Source of the DNA: Nonomuraea jiangxiensis
GTDB lineage: Bacteria; Actinomycetota; Actinomycetes; Streptosporangiales; Streptosporangiaceae
Direction: 5' to 3'
Length of the DNA stretch: 64,000 nucleotides
NCBI RefSeq assembly: GCF_900099965.1
Contig: NZ_FNDJ01000016.1
Coordinates: 186,001-250,000 of the forward strand
Part shown: positions 16,727 through 26,430 of the stretch, one piece after another
How the letters are laid out: every line of letters begins with the position of its first letter
Position numbering within the stretch: the stretch's first letter is position 1
Notes under the pieces: generated by a model
What the model saw: the letters and a program-made list of their open reading frames with translations, nothing else
What the model was told of the DNA's origin: nothing
Database searches by the model: none
Translations under genes and position numbers: made by a program

Positions 16727-17257
16727 TCAGGCGACGGAATCGAACAGGTGGCGAAGCCCGTCCTCCCGATGTGCCGCCCGGGCCCGGCAGTTGACCTTGA
16801 CGAGCGCATCGGCAAGGGCGACGTCGGGGTTCTCTGATGGAATGTCGTCCCCCATCCGCGTGCGCAGCCACTCGGAGATCTCGGCCCACGAATAGATGCT
16901 GATGTTGTCGGCCTCGATGAGCGGCTCAGGGAAACCGCCGGGGCCGCGCTGTCCGGTGGCGAGTTGCCGCAGGCTCGCCTGTGTCCGGCCACCGTGCCGC
17001 CGGGCCGCGTCACCCAGCGTCACGCCGTCGTCCTCGCCCACTCCGACCGGCCAGAGCCCGGGAACCGTCCTGATCTGGGCAATCACGGAGGCGATCGCAT
17101 CCAGCATGCTCTCCGCCTCACGGTCGCACGTGAGGTAGACGTCACCGCGTGGACCCCCTGCTATCGAGCAGTCGTCAAGACCGGCCTCGAAAAGGGCGTC
17201 CACCTCGTCATCGGCGGGTGCTCGGTTCAGAGTGACGCGGAAATCCCAGCTGATCAT
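16727..17257 (-). CDS. Two-domain DNA-binding protein, candidate antitoxin
   Basis: A 176-residue protein. Residues 1-75 form a small alpha/beta domain (SWDFRVTLNRAPADDEVDALFEAG, DVYLTCDREAESMLDAIASVIAQI). Residues 80-140 look like a helix-turn-helix (VTLGDAARRHGGRTQASLRQLATG, then ISIYSWAEISEWLRTRMGDD) of excisionase or MerR-like style. The ATG at 17257 overlaps the stop of the upstream small gene (ATGA), as in toxin-antitoxin operons. It probably binds the palindromes at 17504-17547. An antitoxin role is inference from gene order, overlap and operator. Confidence 0.7.
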   Translation of the reverse strand: MISWDFRVTLNRAPADDEVDALFEAGLDDCSIAGGPRGDVYLTCDREAESMLDAIASVIAQIRTVPGLWPVGVGEDDGVTLGDAARRHGGRTQASLRQLATGQRGPGGFPEPLIEADNISIYSWAEISEWLRTRMGDDIPSENPDVALADALVKVNCRARAAHREDGLRHLFDSVA

Positions 17258-17499
17258 GACCCATCCTCGCTGTCAGCGCACGCGGCGTGAGTGTTGACAT
17301 ATCGCAGTATGCCTCTCGCATGGTTGCCTGGATTTCGCGGCGTGCACCAGACCGTGTACGGATCGCCGCCGCAGACGCACTCAATCGCCCCCCAGCGGTG
17401 CCCCTTGTGGATTTCCACCACCGTCAACGACCTGGTCTTGCGGATGACCTTGAAGGCCGCATTGATCTCGTTGTGCTGATGTCTTCCCCGACTTACCAT
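17254..17499 (-). CDS. Small HicA-like protein, candidate mRNA-interferase toxin
   Basis: An 81-residue basic protein starting at the ATG at 17499 (AAGG lies 8 bases upstream; a longer frame to 17613 would start upstream of the operator). It reads as helix, strand, strand, helix: NEINAAFKVIRKTR, LTVVEIHKGHRWGAIECVCGG, YTVWCTPRNPGNHARGILRYVNTH. The size, the G-H-R motif after two strands and the final helix resemble the double-stranded RNA-binding fold of HicA toxins, which use a catalytic His. Unlike classical HicA it has Cys residues at the turn. The assignment is tentative. Confidence 0.6.
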   Translation of the reverse strand: MVSRGRHQHNEINAAFKVIRKTRSLTVVEIHKGHRWGAIECVCGGDPYTVWCTPRNPGNHARGILRYVNTHAACADSEDGS

Positions 17500-17503
17500 G
17501 TAG

Positions 17504-17547
17504 CAACCTTGCAACAGTGTTGCATGGTTGGAACGGCACTTCCAACC
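17504..17547. promoter_or_regulatory. Two interlocking palindromes at the start of the putative toxin-antitoxin operon
   Basis: A 27-bp near-perfect palindrome (17504-17530: CAACC, TGCAACA, centre G at 17517, TGTTGCA, GGTTG) overlaps a second one, GGTTGGAA-CGGCAC-TTCCAACC (17526-17547). They share the GGTTG element, so three CAACC/GGTTG half-sites alternate in orientation 4 to 48 bases upstream of the ATG at 17499. Confidence 0.65.
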
Positions 17548-17624
17548 CTGGAGCCCTAACTCGTTGACATGGCGATACCCGCCGCACGGGATGAATTGTG
17601 CGGCGGGCATCATTTCGGTCGACC

Positions 17625-18227
17625 TCAGTGCGCCAGCGGAGCCCCCGTGGTGTCCTCCAGCACGCAGTCGGCGACCGGGTCCGTCCCCACCCGGGCCCAG
17701 ATGCCGGCCACCTGCTGGTCCGTCCGCTCTGACACGCTGAACTCCAGCACGCCGGTCTGCCCCGGCCCGATCACGCTCGGGTCGATGGTGAAGCCCGGCG
17801 CGAGGTCCTCCGACGACGACGACGGCGGCGGCGGGAACACCGCCAGGGGCGCCTCGTCGCGGCCGAGGAAGTGGGAGCTGCGGGGCTCAGGGCCGCACTT
17901 CTTGCCCTCAGGAACGTAGTCCACCACCACGTCGGCCCCCATGGCCCGCAGGTCGGCCTGCAGCTTGTCGGGGTCCTTGGCCTCGTTGATGGTGATGTGG
18001 ATGAGGCCGTCGGAGCCCTTGGTGAGGGCGTACGCGGGGGTGCCGCCGAAGAGGAGCGGCACGGCCAGCGCGGCGGCGGCGGCCAGGCCCAGGGCGGGGG
18101 CGAGGACGGCCAGGCGCGGGCGGCGCCACCCGCGCGACTGCGGCTGCTTGTCGATCTCGGTCATCACGAACTCCCTGATCAGTCGGTGACGGCCCTCGGG
18201 AAGATCGCGTTCACTCGGCCAGTTCAT
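17625..18227 (-). CDS. ECF-sigma-associated membrane protein
   Basis: A 200-residue protein. The N-terminal motif SERDLPEGRHRLIREFVMTEID is typical of actinobacterial proteins encoded with ECF sigma factors. One membrane helix (LAVLAPALGLAAAAALAVPLLFG, about residues 39-62) leads to an extracytoplasmic domain with an ALTKGSDGLIHITINEAKDPDKLQ strand-helix unit and Ser- and Pro-rich loops. It overlaps the sigma gene by 4 bases (ATGA). It is probably an anti-sigma-like or sensor partner, but no zinc-binding ZAS motif (HxxxCxxC) is visible. It is related in layout to the protein at 24344-25189. Confidence 0.75.
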   Translation of the reverse strand: MNWPSERDLPEGRHRLIREFVMTEIDKQPQSRGWRRPRLAVLAPALGLAAAAALAVPLLFGGTPAYALTKGSDGLIHITINEAKDPDKLQADLRAMGADVVVDYVPEGKKCGPEPRSSHFLGRDEAPLAVFPPPPSSSSEDLAPGFTIDPSVIGPGQTGVLEFSVSERTDQQVAGIWARVGTDPVADCVLEDTTGAPLAH

Positions 18228-18820
18228 CGGACCTCCTTCATCTCCTCGGGGCCGCGGTCACCTTCTACCTGTCGGGTCCCGGGCGGCGGTTCCCCGAAGT
18301 TCGCAAGTTTCCTGCGGGCCCGGGACAACCGGGACCTGACGGTGCCCACCGGGATGCCGAGCGCCTCGGCCGCCTGGGCGTAGTCGAGCCCGGCCCAGAC
18401 GCACAGCGCGAACACGTCCTGCTCCTGGCGGCGCAGCCGGCCGTACGCGCGGCGCACTGTGGCCAGGCGTTCGGCGTCGTCGATGCGGCCGACGACCTCG
18501 TCGGCGAAGTCCGGCACCTGCTCGCCCGGCGGCAGCCTGGCCAGGGCGTCGTCGTGGCGGCGCGCGGCCCGGCGCTGGTTGCGGACCACGTTCGTGGCGA
18601 TCCCGAGCAGCCAGGGCCGCAGCGAGCCGCCCTCGACGTCGATCCGCCCCCGTAAGCGCCAGGCCTCCAGGAAGGTCAACGCCGTCACGTCCTCGGCCGT
18701 GGACCAGTTGCCGGTCAGGCGGAAGGCGTGGTTGTAGACGGATTTGGAGCACTCGTCGAAGAGCTGGCCGAACGCCGCCTTGTCCCCATCACGTATGCGG
18801 ACTCGCATCGACATATCCAC
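18224..18820 (-). CDS. ECF-type RNA polymerase sigma factor
   Basis: A 198-residue sigma-70 group 4 protein. Region 2 (RIRDGDKAAFGQLFDE, YNHAFRLTGNWSTAEDVTAL, LEAWRLRG, LRPWLLGIATNVVRN) is followed by region 4 (AYGRLRRQEQDVFALCVWAG, YAQAAEALGIPVGTVRSRLSRARRKL). It directs transcription of an unknown regulon and is coupled by a 4-base overlap to the membrane protein downstream. A second, divergent-sequence ECF/membrane pair lies at 23802-25189. Confidence 0.93.
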   Translation of the reverse strand: MDMSMRVRIRDGDKAAFGQLFDECSKSVYNHAFRLTGNWSTAEDVTALTFLEAWRLRGRIDVEGGSLRPWLLGIATNVVRNQRRAARRHDDALARLPPGEQVPDFADEVVGRIDDAERLATVRRAYGRLRRQEQDVFALCVWAGLDYAQAAEALGIPVGTVRSRLSRARRKLANFGEPPPGTRQVEGDRGPEEMKEVR

Positions 18821-18841
18821 ATACCTCTACTGTCCGCCGAG

Positions 18842-18871
18842 CCCCGTCGAGTTCCGCCTCCCTCGACGGGG
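18842..18871 (-). terminator. Hairpin terminator after the Gfo/Idh/MocA gene
   Basis: CCCCGTCGAG (18842-18851) pairs perfectly with CTCGACGGGG (18862-18871) across a 10-base loop. It starts about 25 bases beyond the stop of the leftward dehydrogenase gene and just upstream of the ECF gene start, so it insulates the two. Confidence 0.65.
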
Positions 18872-18895
18872 GTCCGCATGCTCAGGAGAGTGCGA

Positions 18896-20065
18896 TCACG
18901 CCTGGCCGGCCTCGAAGTACGCGGCCAGGTCCGGGTCCAGGTCCGGCACGTCGTACGGCATGCCGCCGTTCCGGAGCGACATCGTGGCCATGTATCCGGC
19001 CGCCACGCTCATCCGGGCCGCCACCGGGGAGGTGTCCGTCACCCCGCCCTCCCGGACGAACCGCAGGAACTCGGTCATGATCTCCGGGTCCGCGCCCCCG
19101 TGCGTGCCCTGCGCCGCCGGCACCTTGTACGCGATGTCGCAGTCGTCCCGGTATCCCGTGGGCCCGGTGTTCCAGACCTTGACCATGTCCCCCGGACCGT
19201 CCCCGAAGTTCTCCAGGCGACCCTCCGTGCCGATGACCGTGTAGTTGCGCACGTAGTCGGGGCTGAAGTGGCACTGCTGGTAGGCGGCTATGACACCGTT
19301 GTCGAGGCGCATGTTCATGACCGACACGTCCTCCACGTCCATCACGTGGTGCAGGTCCTTGCGCGCGGTCGGCGGCCACTCGTACTCCTGCAGCCAGTTG
19401 TCCGGACGCGGCGTGCCGGGGGCGCGGCGCGGCAGGTCGCCGTAGAGCATAAGGTCGCCGAACGCGTTGACGCGGGTGGTGTAGCCACCGGCCAGCCAGT
19501 GGATGACGTCCAGGTCGTGCGCCGCCTTCTGCAGCAGCAGGCCCGTGGTACGGGTGCGGTCGGCGTGCCAGTCCTTGAAGTAGTAGTCGCCGCCGTACGA
19601 GACGAAGTGGCGCACCCAGACGGTCTTCGGCTCGCCGATGACGCCCTTGCGGATGATGTCGCGCATCAGGCGTACCACGCCCATGTGGCGCATGTTGTGC
19701 CCGACGTACAGGCGGGTGCCGGTGTCGCGGGCGGCGCGCAGGATGCGGTCGCAGCCCTCCACCGTGATCGCCATCGGCTTCTCCAGGTAGACGGCCTTAC
19801 CGGCCTGGAGGCAGTCGATGGCCAGGCGCTCGTGCGTGTCGTCGGGCGTGTTGACGATGATCGCGTCGAGGTCGCGCCTGGCGAGCAGCTCGCGGTAGTC
19901 CTCGGTAAGGAACTCCGCCTCGAACCGTTCGGCCTGCCGTTTGAGCACCGCCGGGTCGGAGTCACACAGGGCGGCCACGACCGCGCCCCCGCCCGGGCGG
20001 TGTCCGGCCAGTGCGAGGCTCGCCCGCAGGCCGAGGCCGATGACTCCGATGCGCAGGTCTTCCAC
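18896..20065 (-). CDS. Gfo/Idh/MocA-family dehydrogenase
   Basis: A 389-residue NAD(P)-dependent oxidoreductase of sugar-type substrates. The Rossmann motif RIGVIGLGLRASLA begins at about residue 4, and the family signature EKPMAI follows (here AVYLEKPMAITVEGCDRIL). The C-terminal alpha/beta domain holds KAAHDLDVIHWL, with the usual catalytic-region D-x-x-H. The GTG at 20065 is chosen because AAGGG lies 6 bases upstream and the protein starts directly with its first strand; an in-frame ATG at 20149 lacks support. The gene is monocistronic, between a terminator and an upstream hairpin. Substrate unknown. Confidence 0.9.
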   Translation of the reverse strand: MEDLRIGVIGLGLRASLALAGHRPGGGAVVAALCDSDPAVLKRQAERFEAEFLTEDYRELLARRDLDAIIVNTPDDTHERLAIDCLQAGKAVYLEKPMAITVEGCDRILRAARDTGTRLYVGHNMRHMGVVRLMRDIIRKGVIGEPKTVWVRHFVSYGGDYYFKDWHADRTRTTGLLLQKAAHDLDVIHWLAGGYTTRVNAFGDLMLYGDLPRRAPGTPRPDNWLQEYEWPPTARKDLHHVMDVEDVSVMNMRLDNGVIAAYQQCHFSPDYVRNYTVIGTEGRLENFGDGPGDMVKVWNTGPTGYRDDCDIAYKVPAAQGTHGGADPEIMTEFLRFVREGGVTDTSPVAARMSVAAGYMATMSLRNGGMPYDVPDLDPDLAAYFEAGQA

Positions 20066-20478
20066 AGAGGTCCCTTCTCTTCCGAGCCGGTAAAGGTGAT
20101 CTTCGAGCCGGTGAAGGCGGTCCTCGCGACGAGCGGGCCTCCGGGTCATGTGAGCCCGAGCCGTCAGGGCTCACTGGAGACTAGCGCCAATTTATGCAAG
20201 TAACTAGCTTTAATCCTGCACATTCGAGCACCACAGGGCAACTGTGTCCCCTGGGTGACAGCACTACGAGAACAGCAGCCGCTCCGCGTGGTCGAGTGCG
20301 AGGCCCTCGCCGCCGAGCGTGACGCACCCGGATCAAGCTGCTTGCGTGATCGTGCCCGCCTTCGGGGGCCCTGCCCGCGTGAAGCTGAGCTGTGGGGGCA
20401 CTTAAGAATCCCTCGATGGACACGTCCCGAGCGGAGCGGGCACAGTGCGTTAGGTTCGGACCGAGGGGGAATTGAGCC
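20066..20478. other. Divergent intergenic region between the dehydrogenase and tdh
   Basis: A 21-bp direct repeat (copies at 20083-20103 and 20104-20124, beginning CGAGCCGGTRAAGG) and a dyad, GTGAGCCC-N9-GGGCTCAC (20150-20174), lie on the dehydrogenase side. An AT-richer stretch (20190-20215) could hold its promoter. The tdh side has a GAGGGGG ribosome site. No convincing small gene is visible. Confidence 0.5.
20150..20174. promoter_or_regulatory. Inverted repeat upstream of the dehydrogenase gene
   Basis: Perfect 8-bp arms GTGAGCCC (20150-20157) and GGGCTCAC (20167-20174) with a 9-base spacer, 85-110 bases upstream of the GTG at 20065. It could be an operator or a leader hairpin. Confidence 0.4.
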
Positions 20479-21578
20479 ATGAAAGCGCTGGTCAAGGAGA
20501 AGGCCGGGCCCGGACTCCGGCTGGTGGACGTGCCGGAACCCGAGGTGGGCCCGGGCGAGGTGAAGATCCGGGTCCTGCGGACCGGCATTTGCGGCACCGA
20601 CCTGCATATCCGGAAATATGATGACTGGGCGCGGCAGACGCTGAAGCCTCCGATCATCGTGGGGCACGAGTTCTCCGGGCACGTGGTCGAGGTGGCGCCG
20701 GGCGTCGAGGACATCTCCGTCGGCGACCTCGTCAGCGGCGAGGGACACCTCGTGTGCGGCAAGTGCCGCAACTGCATGGCCGGCCGCCGGCACCTGTGCC
20801 GCAACACGATCGGCCTCGGGGTCAACAGGGACGGCGCGTTCGCCGAATACCTCACCCTGCCCGCCTCCAACGTCTGGGTGCACCGGGTCCCGGTCCACCC
20901 CGACGTCGCGGCCATCTTCGACCCGTTCGGCAACGCCGTACACACCGCCCTGTCCTTCCCCCTGGTCGGCGAGGACGTGCTGATCACCGGGGCCGGCCCG
21001 ATCGGGCTGATGGCGGCGGCCGTGGCCACGCACGTCGGCGCCCGGCACGTGATGATCACCGACGTCAGCGACGAGCGACTCGCCCTGGCCGGCAAGCTCG
21101 GCGTCTCCCTCGCGCTCAACGTCTCCAGGACCACCATCGGCGAGGGCATGTGCCAGCTGCACCTGCGCGAGGGGTTCGACGTGGGGCTGGAGATGTCGGG
21201 CAACCCCGCGGCCATGCGAGACATGATCGCGAACATGACCCACGGCGGGAAGATCGCGATGCTCGGCCTGCCCGCGGAGGAGTTCGCCGTCGACTGGGCC
21301 ACCATCGTCACGTCCATGATCACTATCAAGGGCGTGTACGGCCGCGAGATGTACGAGACCTGGTACAACATGTCGGTCCTGCTGGAGAAGGGCCTCGACC
21401 TCACCCCGGTGATCACCGACCGGTTCCCGTACCAGGACTTCGACGCCGCCTTCGACACGGCCGCCAGCGGCCGTACTGGCAAGGTCATCCTGGACTGGAG
21501 CGAAGAAGCCCGGCCGGGGAGAGCGAGGAACGAGCCGACGGAGGCCGAAGCGGCCCCGACCATGGACAGGAGCGCCTG

Positions 21579-21579
<1 letters not shown>
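20479..21579 (+). CDS. tdh: L-threonine 3-dehydrogenase
   Basis: A 366-residue zinc-dependent medium-chain dehydrogenase that oxidises threonine to 2-amino-3-ketobutyrate with NAD+. Catalytic zinc ligands lie in GICGTDLHI and GHEFSGHVVE, and the structural zinc site is CGKCRNCMAGRRHLC. The Rossmann motif is GAGPIGLMAAAVA, and the family-typical DPFGNAVHTAL is present. The C-terminal 25 residues after VILDWSEEA are an extra disordered tail. The stop overlaps the kbl start by one base (TGATG), giving the classical two-step threonine-to-glycine operon. GAGGGGG precedes the ATG. Confidence 0.96.
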
Positions 21580-22748
<1,169 letters not shown>

Positions 22749-22751
22749 GTA

Positions 22752-22788
22752 TTCTCCCGCCTGGGGAGAAACGACCAGAGCGGGAGAA
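22752..22788. promoter_or_regulatory. LysR-type box (T-N11-A) plus third half-site upstream of the LysR gene
   Basis: TTCTCCC-GCCTG-GGGAGAA (22752-22770) is a perfect dyad containing T-N11-A. A further direct GGGAGAA occurs at 22782-22788. It lies between kbl and the LysR gene start at 22838. It may be the regulator's own operator, or a short terminator stem for kbl. Confidence 0.5.
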
Positions 22789-22837
22789 GGCGGATGGCAA
22801 CCGAGCCCACCTCACAGAGTGAGGCTGAGGAACGCGC

Positions 22838-23740
22838 GTGATAGACACGCGGCGGTTGCGTACGTTGCGCGCGGTGGCCGACCACGGCACGGTCACCGCC
22901 GCCGCTGCCGCGCTGCACCTCACTCCCTCCGCCGTGTCCCAGCAACTGGTCGCGCTGGAGCATGAGGTGGGGCACCGCCTGTTCACGCGGGACGGGCGCG
23001 GCGTGCACCTGACCGCCGTGGGCAAGATCATGCTGGGCCACGCCAACGAGGTCCTCGCCCAGCTCGAACGCGCCGAGGCCGAGGTGGCCGCGTACACCAC
23101 CGGCGAGGCCGGCGAGGTCACCGTGGCCTGCTTCGCCACCGCGATCAGCGCCGTGCTCTCCCCCGCCATCGCGAGCCTGCGCGTCACGACACCCGGGCTG
23201 CACGTACGCGTACTGGACGCCGAGGGCGACCACAGCCTGGCGATGCTGCTGGACGGGGAGGCCGACCTGGCCGTCACCGTCGAATACCGGGGCGCGCCCG
23301 ACGCCGCCGACCGCCGGCTGTCACGCCTGCCGCTCTACGCCGAGCCGTTCGACCTGGTGCTGCCGCACGACCATCCGCTGGCCGGGTCGGCCACGCTGGT
23401 GTCGCTGGCCGCCGAGACCTGGATCGGCCCCTATCCGGGCAATCCGGTGCACGACGTGATCACGTTCGCGTGCCAGCAGGCGGGCTTCACGCCGAACCTG
23501 GCACACTGCTCCGACGACTTCCGCGCCGTGGTGGCCCTGGTGGGCGCGGGGGCGGGGGTGGCGCTCGTGCCACGGCTGGCGTTGCGTGACATGGCGCCGG
23601 CGGGGATCGTGGTGCGCCACACGCCGGGTCCGGAACGCCGCGTCTTCGCGGCCACCCGCCGGGGCGCGGACTCCCATCCGCTGCTCCGCCCGCTCCTGTC
23701 GGCCCTCCGTACGGTCGGCGCCTCCCTCGGAACCGAGTGA
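22838..23740 (+). CDS. LysR-family transcriptional regulator
   Basis: A 300-residue protein from a GTG start. The HTH domain is RRLRTLRAVADHGTVTAAAA...LTPSAVSQQLVALEHEVGHRLF (residues 5-50), followed by a linker helix and a two-lobe effector domain (GEVTVACFATAISAVLSP, DLVLPHDHPLAG, VALVGAGAGVALVPRLAL). A dyad with LysR geometry lies upstream. It follows kbl in the same direction with an 89-base gap, and no divergent target gene is present. Its target may be itself or a distant gene. Confidence 0.93.
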   Translation: MIDTRRLRTLRAVADHGTVTAAAAALHLTPSAVSQQLVALEHEVGHRLFTRDGRGVHLTAVGKIMLGHANEVLAQLERAEAEVAAYTTGEAGEVTVACFATAISAVLSPAIASLRVTTPGLHVRVLDAEGDHSLAMLLDGEADLAVTVEYRGAPDAADRRLSRLPLYAEPFDLVLPHDHPLAGSATLVSLAAETWIGPYPGNPVHDVITFACQQAGFTPNLAHCSDDFRAVVALVGAGAGVALVPRLALRDMAPAGIVVRHTPGPERRVFAATRRGADSHPLLRPLLSALRTVGASLGTE

Positions 23741-23801
23741 AACAGTCTGACTTATCCGGACATCTCCTCAGGTGTGTTCGCCGATCGGAAGGACCACCTC
23801 C

Positions 23802-24347
23802 ATGGGGCCACCTGAGCCCGAACAGCGCTTCGAGGAGATCTATATGGCGCATTATCCCGCCGTCGCCACCTACGTACGGCGGCGTGCCGGCTCGCCGGAC
23901 GACATCGCGGACGCGATAGCGGAGACGTTCACCACGGCCTGGCGGCGGCTGAACGACATCCCCCAGGGCGACGAGGCCAGGCTCTGGCTGTACGGCGTCG
24001 CCAGGCGCGTCCTCGCCAACCACTTCCGCGCCGAGGAACGCAGGACGGCCCTGGCGTCACGGCTCCGCGAGGAGGTCAGGACCTGGCCGGAGCCCGTCAG
24101 AGACCACGGGCAGGCACACGAGGCGTTCATGCGGCTCCCCGACGCGGACAGGGAACTGCTCGGCCTGGTCGCCTGGGAGGGCCTCAGCGGGCAGGAGATC
24201 GCGAAAGTGCTCGGCTGCTCGCGCGGGGCCGCCAGGATCCGGTTGCACCGCGCCCGCAAGCGACTGGCCAGGGAGCTGGCCGCACTCGACCCCGACCTCA
24301 CCGGCTACGGCAGCCGAGCCGTCTCTCTCGCGGAAGGCCGGTCATGA
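23802..24347 (+). CDS. ECF-type RNA polymerase sigma factor (second)
   Basis: A 181-residue sigma factor. Region 2 (RFEEIYMAHYPAVATYVRRRAGSPDDIADAIAETF, ARLWLYGVARRVLANHFR) and region 4 (FMRLPDADRELLGLVAWEGLSGQEIAKVLG, ARIRLHRARKRLARELA) are clear. The ATG at 23802 is preferred over 23772 because AAGGA lies 8 bases upstream. It overlaps the downstream membrane-protein gene by 4 bases, the same arrangement as at 17625-18820. Confidence 0.93.
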   Translation: MGPPEPEQRFEEIYMAHYPAVATYVRRRAGSPDDIADAIAETFTTAWRRLNDIPQGDEARLWLYGVARRVLANHFRAEERRTALASRLREEVRTWPEPVRDHGQAHEAFMRLPDADRELLGLVAWEGLSGQEIAKVLGCSRGAARIRLHRARKRLARELAALDPDLTGYGSRAVSLAEGRS

Positions 24348-25189
24348 CCCAGGACCTCGACCACGTCGTCGCCCGCTTCGCCGCTCCGCCCGTCACCGAG
24401 GCCGGCGGGGGCGCCCTCGACCTGATGCGCGAGATCATGACGGAGGAACGTCCGCGTCCCGCCCGGCGGGTGCTCCGATGGCGGATCGCCGCACCGACGG
24501 GCGCGCTGCTGACGGCCCTCGTCCTGACGGTGACCTGGCTGATGCCGACCTCCACCGCCTCCGCGCTCGACATCAAGCAGCAGGACGGCTATTACGTCAT
24601 CCAGATCAAGGACCTGTACGCCGACCCGGAAAGCTACGAGACCCAGTTGCGCTCGGTCGGCCTGGACGTCTCTCTCACGGTGGTCCCCGCCACCGCCGCC
24701 TTCGAAAGGATGGTCTTCCCCAGCTCGCCGAACCACGAGCACATCACCGAGATCAAGGGCATCGACCCGCCGGGCCCGTGCGACAAGCTGGGCGGCTGCG
24801 CCATCGGGGTGAAGATCCCCGTCGGCTTCAAGGGCGCGGCCCAGATCAACGTCGGCAGGAAGGCCAGGCCCGGCGAGCGTTACCTGGCCTTCACCAGGTG
24901 GGATGCCAAGGGCGAGCCCATGTACTGCGTCGCGTACCGCAACAAGACCGTCGCCGAGGTGCGGGAGATGCTGCGGGAGCGGGGGATCGGCATCGAGGAG
25001 TTCACGGTGACGACCCGCGGCACGCGGGGTGGCGACTACGAGGTGCGGGACTCGGTGCCCGACTCCTGGTTCGTGAGCGGCGGCTCCCTCCTCGCATCTG
25101 ATGTGGCCAGCGCCCAGGTAGGACCCGAGCCGCTGGATCAGGAGTTCGTCGACGACAACGAGAAGGCAACCGACTGCCCCGCATCTTGA
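24344..25189 (+). CDS. ECF-sigma-associated membrane protein (second)
   Basis: A 281-residue protein with a cytoplasmic segment of about 50 residues (DHVVARFAAPPVTEAGGGALDLMREIM). One membrane helix (GALLTALVLTVTWLMPTSTA) leads to an extracytoplasmic domain with KQQDGYYVIQIKDLYADPES, two Cys in CDKLGGCAIGVKIPVG, and RNKTVAEVREMLRERGIGIE. The strand-helix unit after the helix matches that in the protein at 17625-18227, so the two are paralogous partners. It is likely an anti-sigma or signal-sensing partner, but lacks a recognisable zinc motif. Confidence 0.75.
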   Translation: MTQDLDHVVARFAAPPVTEAGGGALDLMREIMTEERPRPARRVLRWRIAAPTGALLTALVLTVTWLMPTSTASALDIKQQDGYYVIQIKDLYADPESYETQLRSVGLDVSLTVVPATAAFERMVFPSSPNHEHITEIKGIDPPGPCDKLGGCAIGVKIPVGFKGAAQINVGRKARPGERYLAFTRWDAKGEPMYCVAYRNKTVAEVREMLRERGIGIEEFTVTTRGTRGGDYEVRDSVPDSWFVSGGSLLASDVASAQVGPEPLDQEFVDDNEKATDCPAS

Positions 25190-25213
25190 TCTACGAGGTA
25201 GCGTGCGGTCTTT

Positions 25214-26422
25214 ATGAGCTCGCGAAACATGCCTTACCGCACGCTGCTCGGCCTGCCAGGGGTGACCTGGCAGGCCGTGCTCGGCTTTCTGGCGCAGCTC
25301 ACGCAGCAGGTGGCGCCCGTGGGGATCGTGCTGGTGATCCAGTACGCGAGCGGCTCGCTGGCGCTGGCGGGGGCGACGGCGGGGGCGTTCTCCGTCGGGG
25401 CGGGCATGGGCAGGCCCGTGCACGGGCGGCTGATGGACCGGCACGGGCCGGGGCCGGTGCTGGTCGCCACCGCGCTGGTGCACACGGCGGCGCTGGTGGC
25501 GCTGGCCATCCTCGCCCGCGGCGGTCCGCCGTCATGGTGGGCGATGGTGGCGCTGGCCTGGCTGGCCGGGGCCGGGCTGCCGCCGATCTCACTGAGCATG
25601 CGGATCGCATGGGGGCGGCGGATGGCCGACTCCGGGCGTACGGCGGCCTACAGCCTCGTCTACCTGGTACAGGAGCTGGCCTTCCTCATCGGGCCGCTGG
25701 TGTTCGGGCTGCTGATCGCGGTGACAGCGAGCGGGGCGCCGGCACGCGACGCGGGGACCGTGGCGTCCTCGTCGGTGGCGCTGGTCGTGGTGGCGGTGGC
25801 GGCCGGGCTCGGCACGCTGGCCTTCGCGCGGGCGCTGCGGGCGGGCTCGGTCACGGCGACGCGGGAGCGCGGCCGGGTGTTCGCGGACCGGCGCATGCTG
25901 GTGCTGGTGTCCGTGGTGGCGCTGCTCGGCGGGACCCTCGGGGCGCTGCAGGTGGGGCTGCCCGCGCTGGCCGCCGCCCGCGACGCACCCGCTGCCACCG
26001 GGTTGCTGGTGGCGGCGCTGTCGCTGGGCGGGATCGCGGGGGCCGCCGTCTATGGGGCCCGGTCCTGGGCGTCGTCCCCCGCGGTGCGGATGGTGGGGTT
26101 GCTGCTGGCGCTGGGGGTCGCGGTGGCGCCGCTCGTACTGATCGAGGCGTTGCCGGTGGTCTGGATCGGGCTGTTCGCCGCGGGGCTGGCGTTCAATCCG
26201 GCGATGACCACGACGTCGTTACTGGTGGACGAGCTCGCTCCGGCGGCGCAGGCCGAGGCGTTCGGGTGGGCCTCCACGGCCGTGGGGATGGGGAGCGCGG
26301 CGGGGTCGGCGGTGGCCGGGGTGGTCGGGGAGGGATACGGGGCCTCCGCGCCCTTCCTGGCGGCGACGGCGTTCGCGCTGGTGGGGGCGGGGTTGGCCGG
26401 CACCTTGCGCAGGCGCGGGTAG
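25214..26422 (+). CDS. MFS transporter
   Basis: A 402-residue membrane protein with about twelve hydrophobic helices, very rich in Ala, Gly and Val. The loop 2-3 motif is GRPVHGRLMDRHGPGPVLVA. The start context has an AGGTAGCG-type weak ribosome site, and the gene begins 24 bases after the ECF partner gene, so read-through from that operon is possible. The substrate is unknown; this branch contains many putative sugar or drug exporters. It converges on the GTPase gene with an 8-base gap. Confidence 0.85.
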   Translation: MSSRNMPYRTLLGLPGVTWQAVLGFLAQLTQQVAPVGIVLVIQYASGSLALAGATAGAFSVGAGMGRPVHGRLMDRHGPGPVLVATALVHTAALVALAILARGGPPSWWAMVALAWLAGAGLPPISLSMRIAWGRRMADSGRTAAYSLVYLVQELAFLIGPLVFGLLIAVTASGAPARDAGTVASSSVALVVVAVAAGLGTLAFARALRAGSVTATRERGRVFADRRMLVLVSVVALLGGTLGALQVGLPALAAARDAPAATGLLVAALSLGGIAGAAVYGARSWASSPAVRMVGLLLALGVAVAPLVLIEALPVVWIGLFAAGLAFNPAMTTTSLLVDELAPAAQAEAFGWASTAVGMGSAAGSAVAGVVGEGYGASAPFLAATAFALVGAGLAGTLRRRG

Positions 26423-26430
26423 GGCGTGGC

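Noticed and set aside
16408..16837. Repetitive plus-strand frames (…AYARGARPRGPFPG…)
   Set aside because: They arise from the 55-bp DNA repeat and run antisense into the gene at 16727; no ribosome site or family.
20255..20482. A 75-codon frame ending at the tdh start
   Set aside because: No ribosome site, no hydrophobic or domain pattern, and it overlaps the tdh start region.
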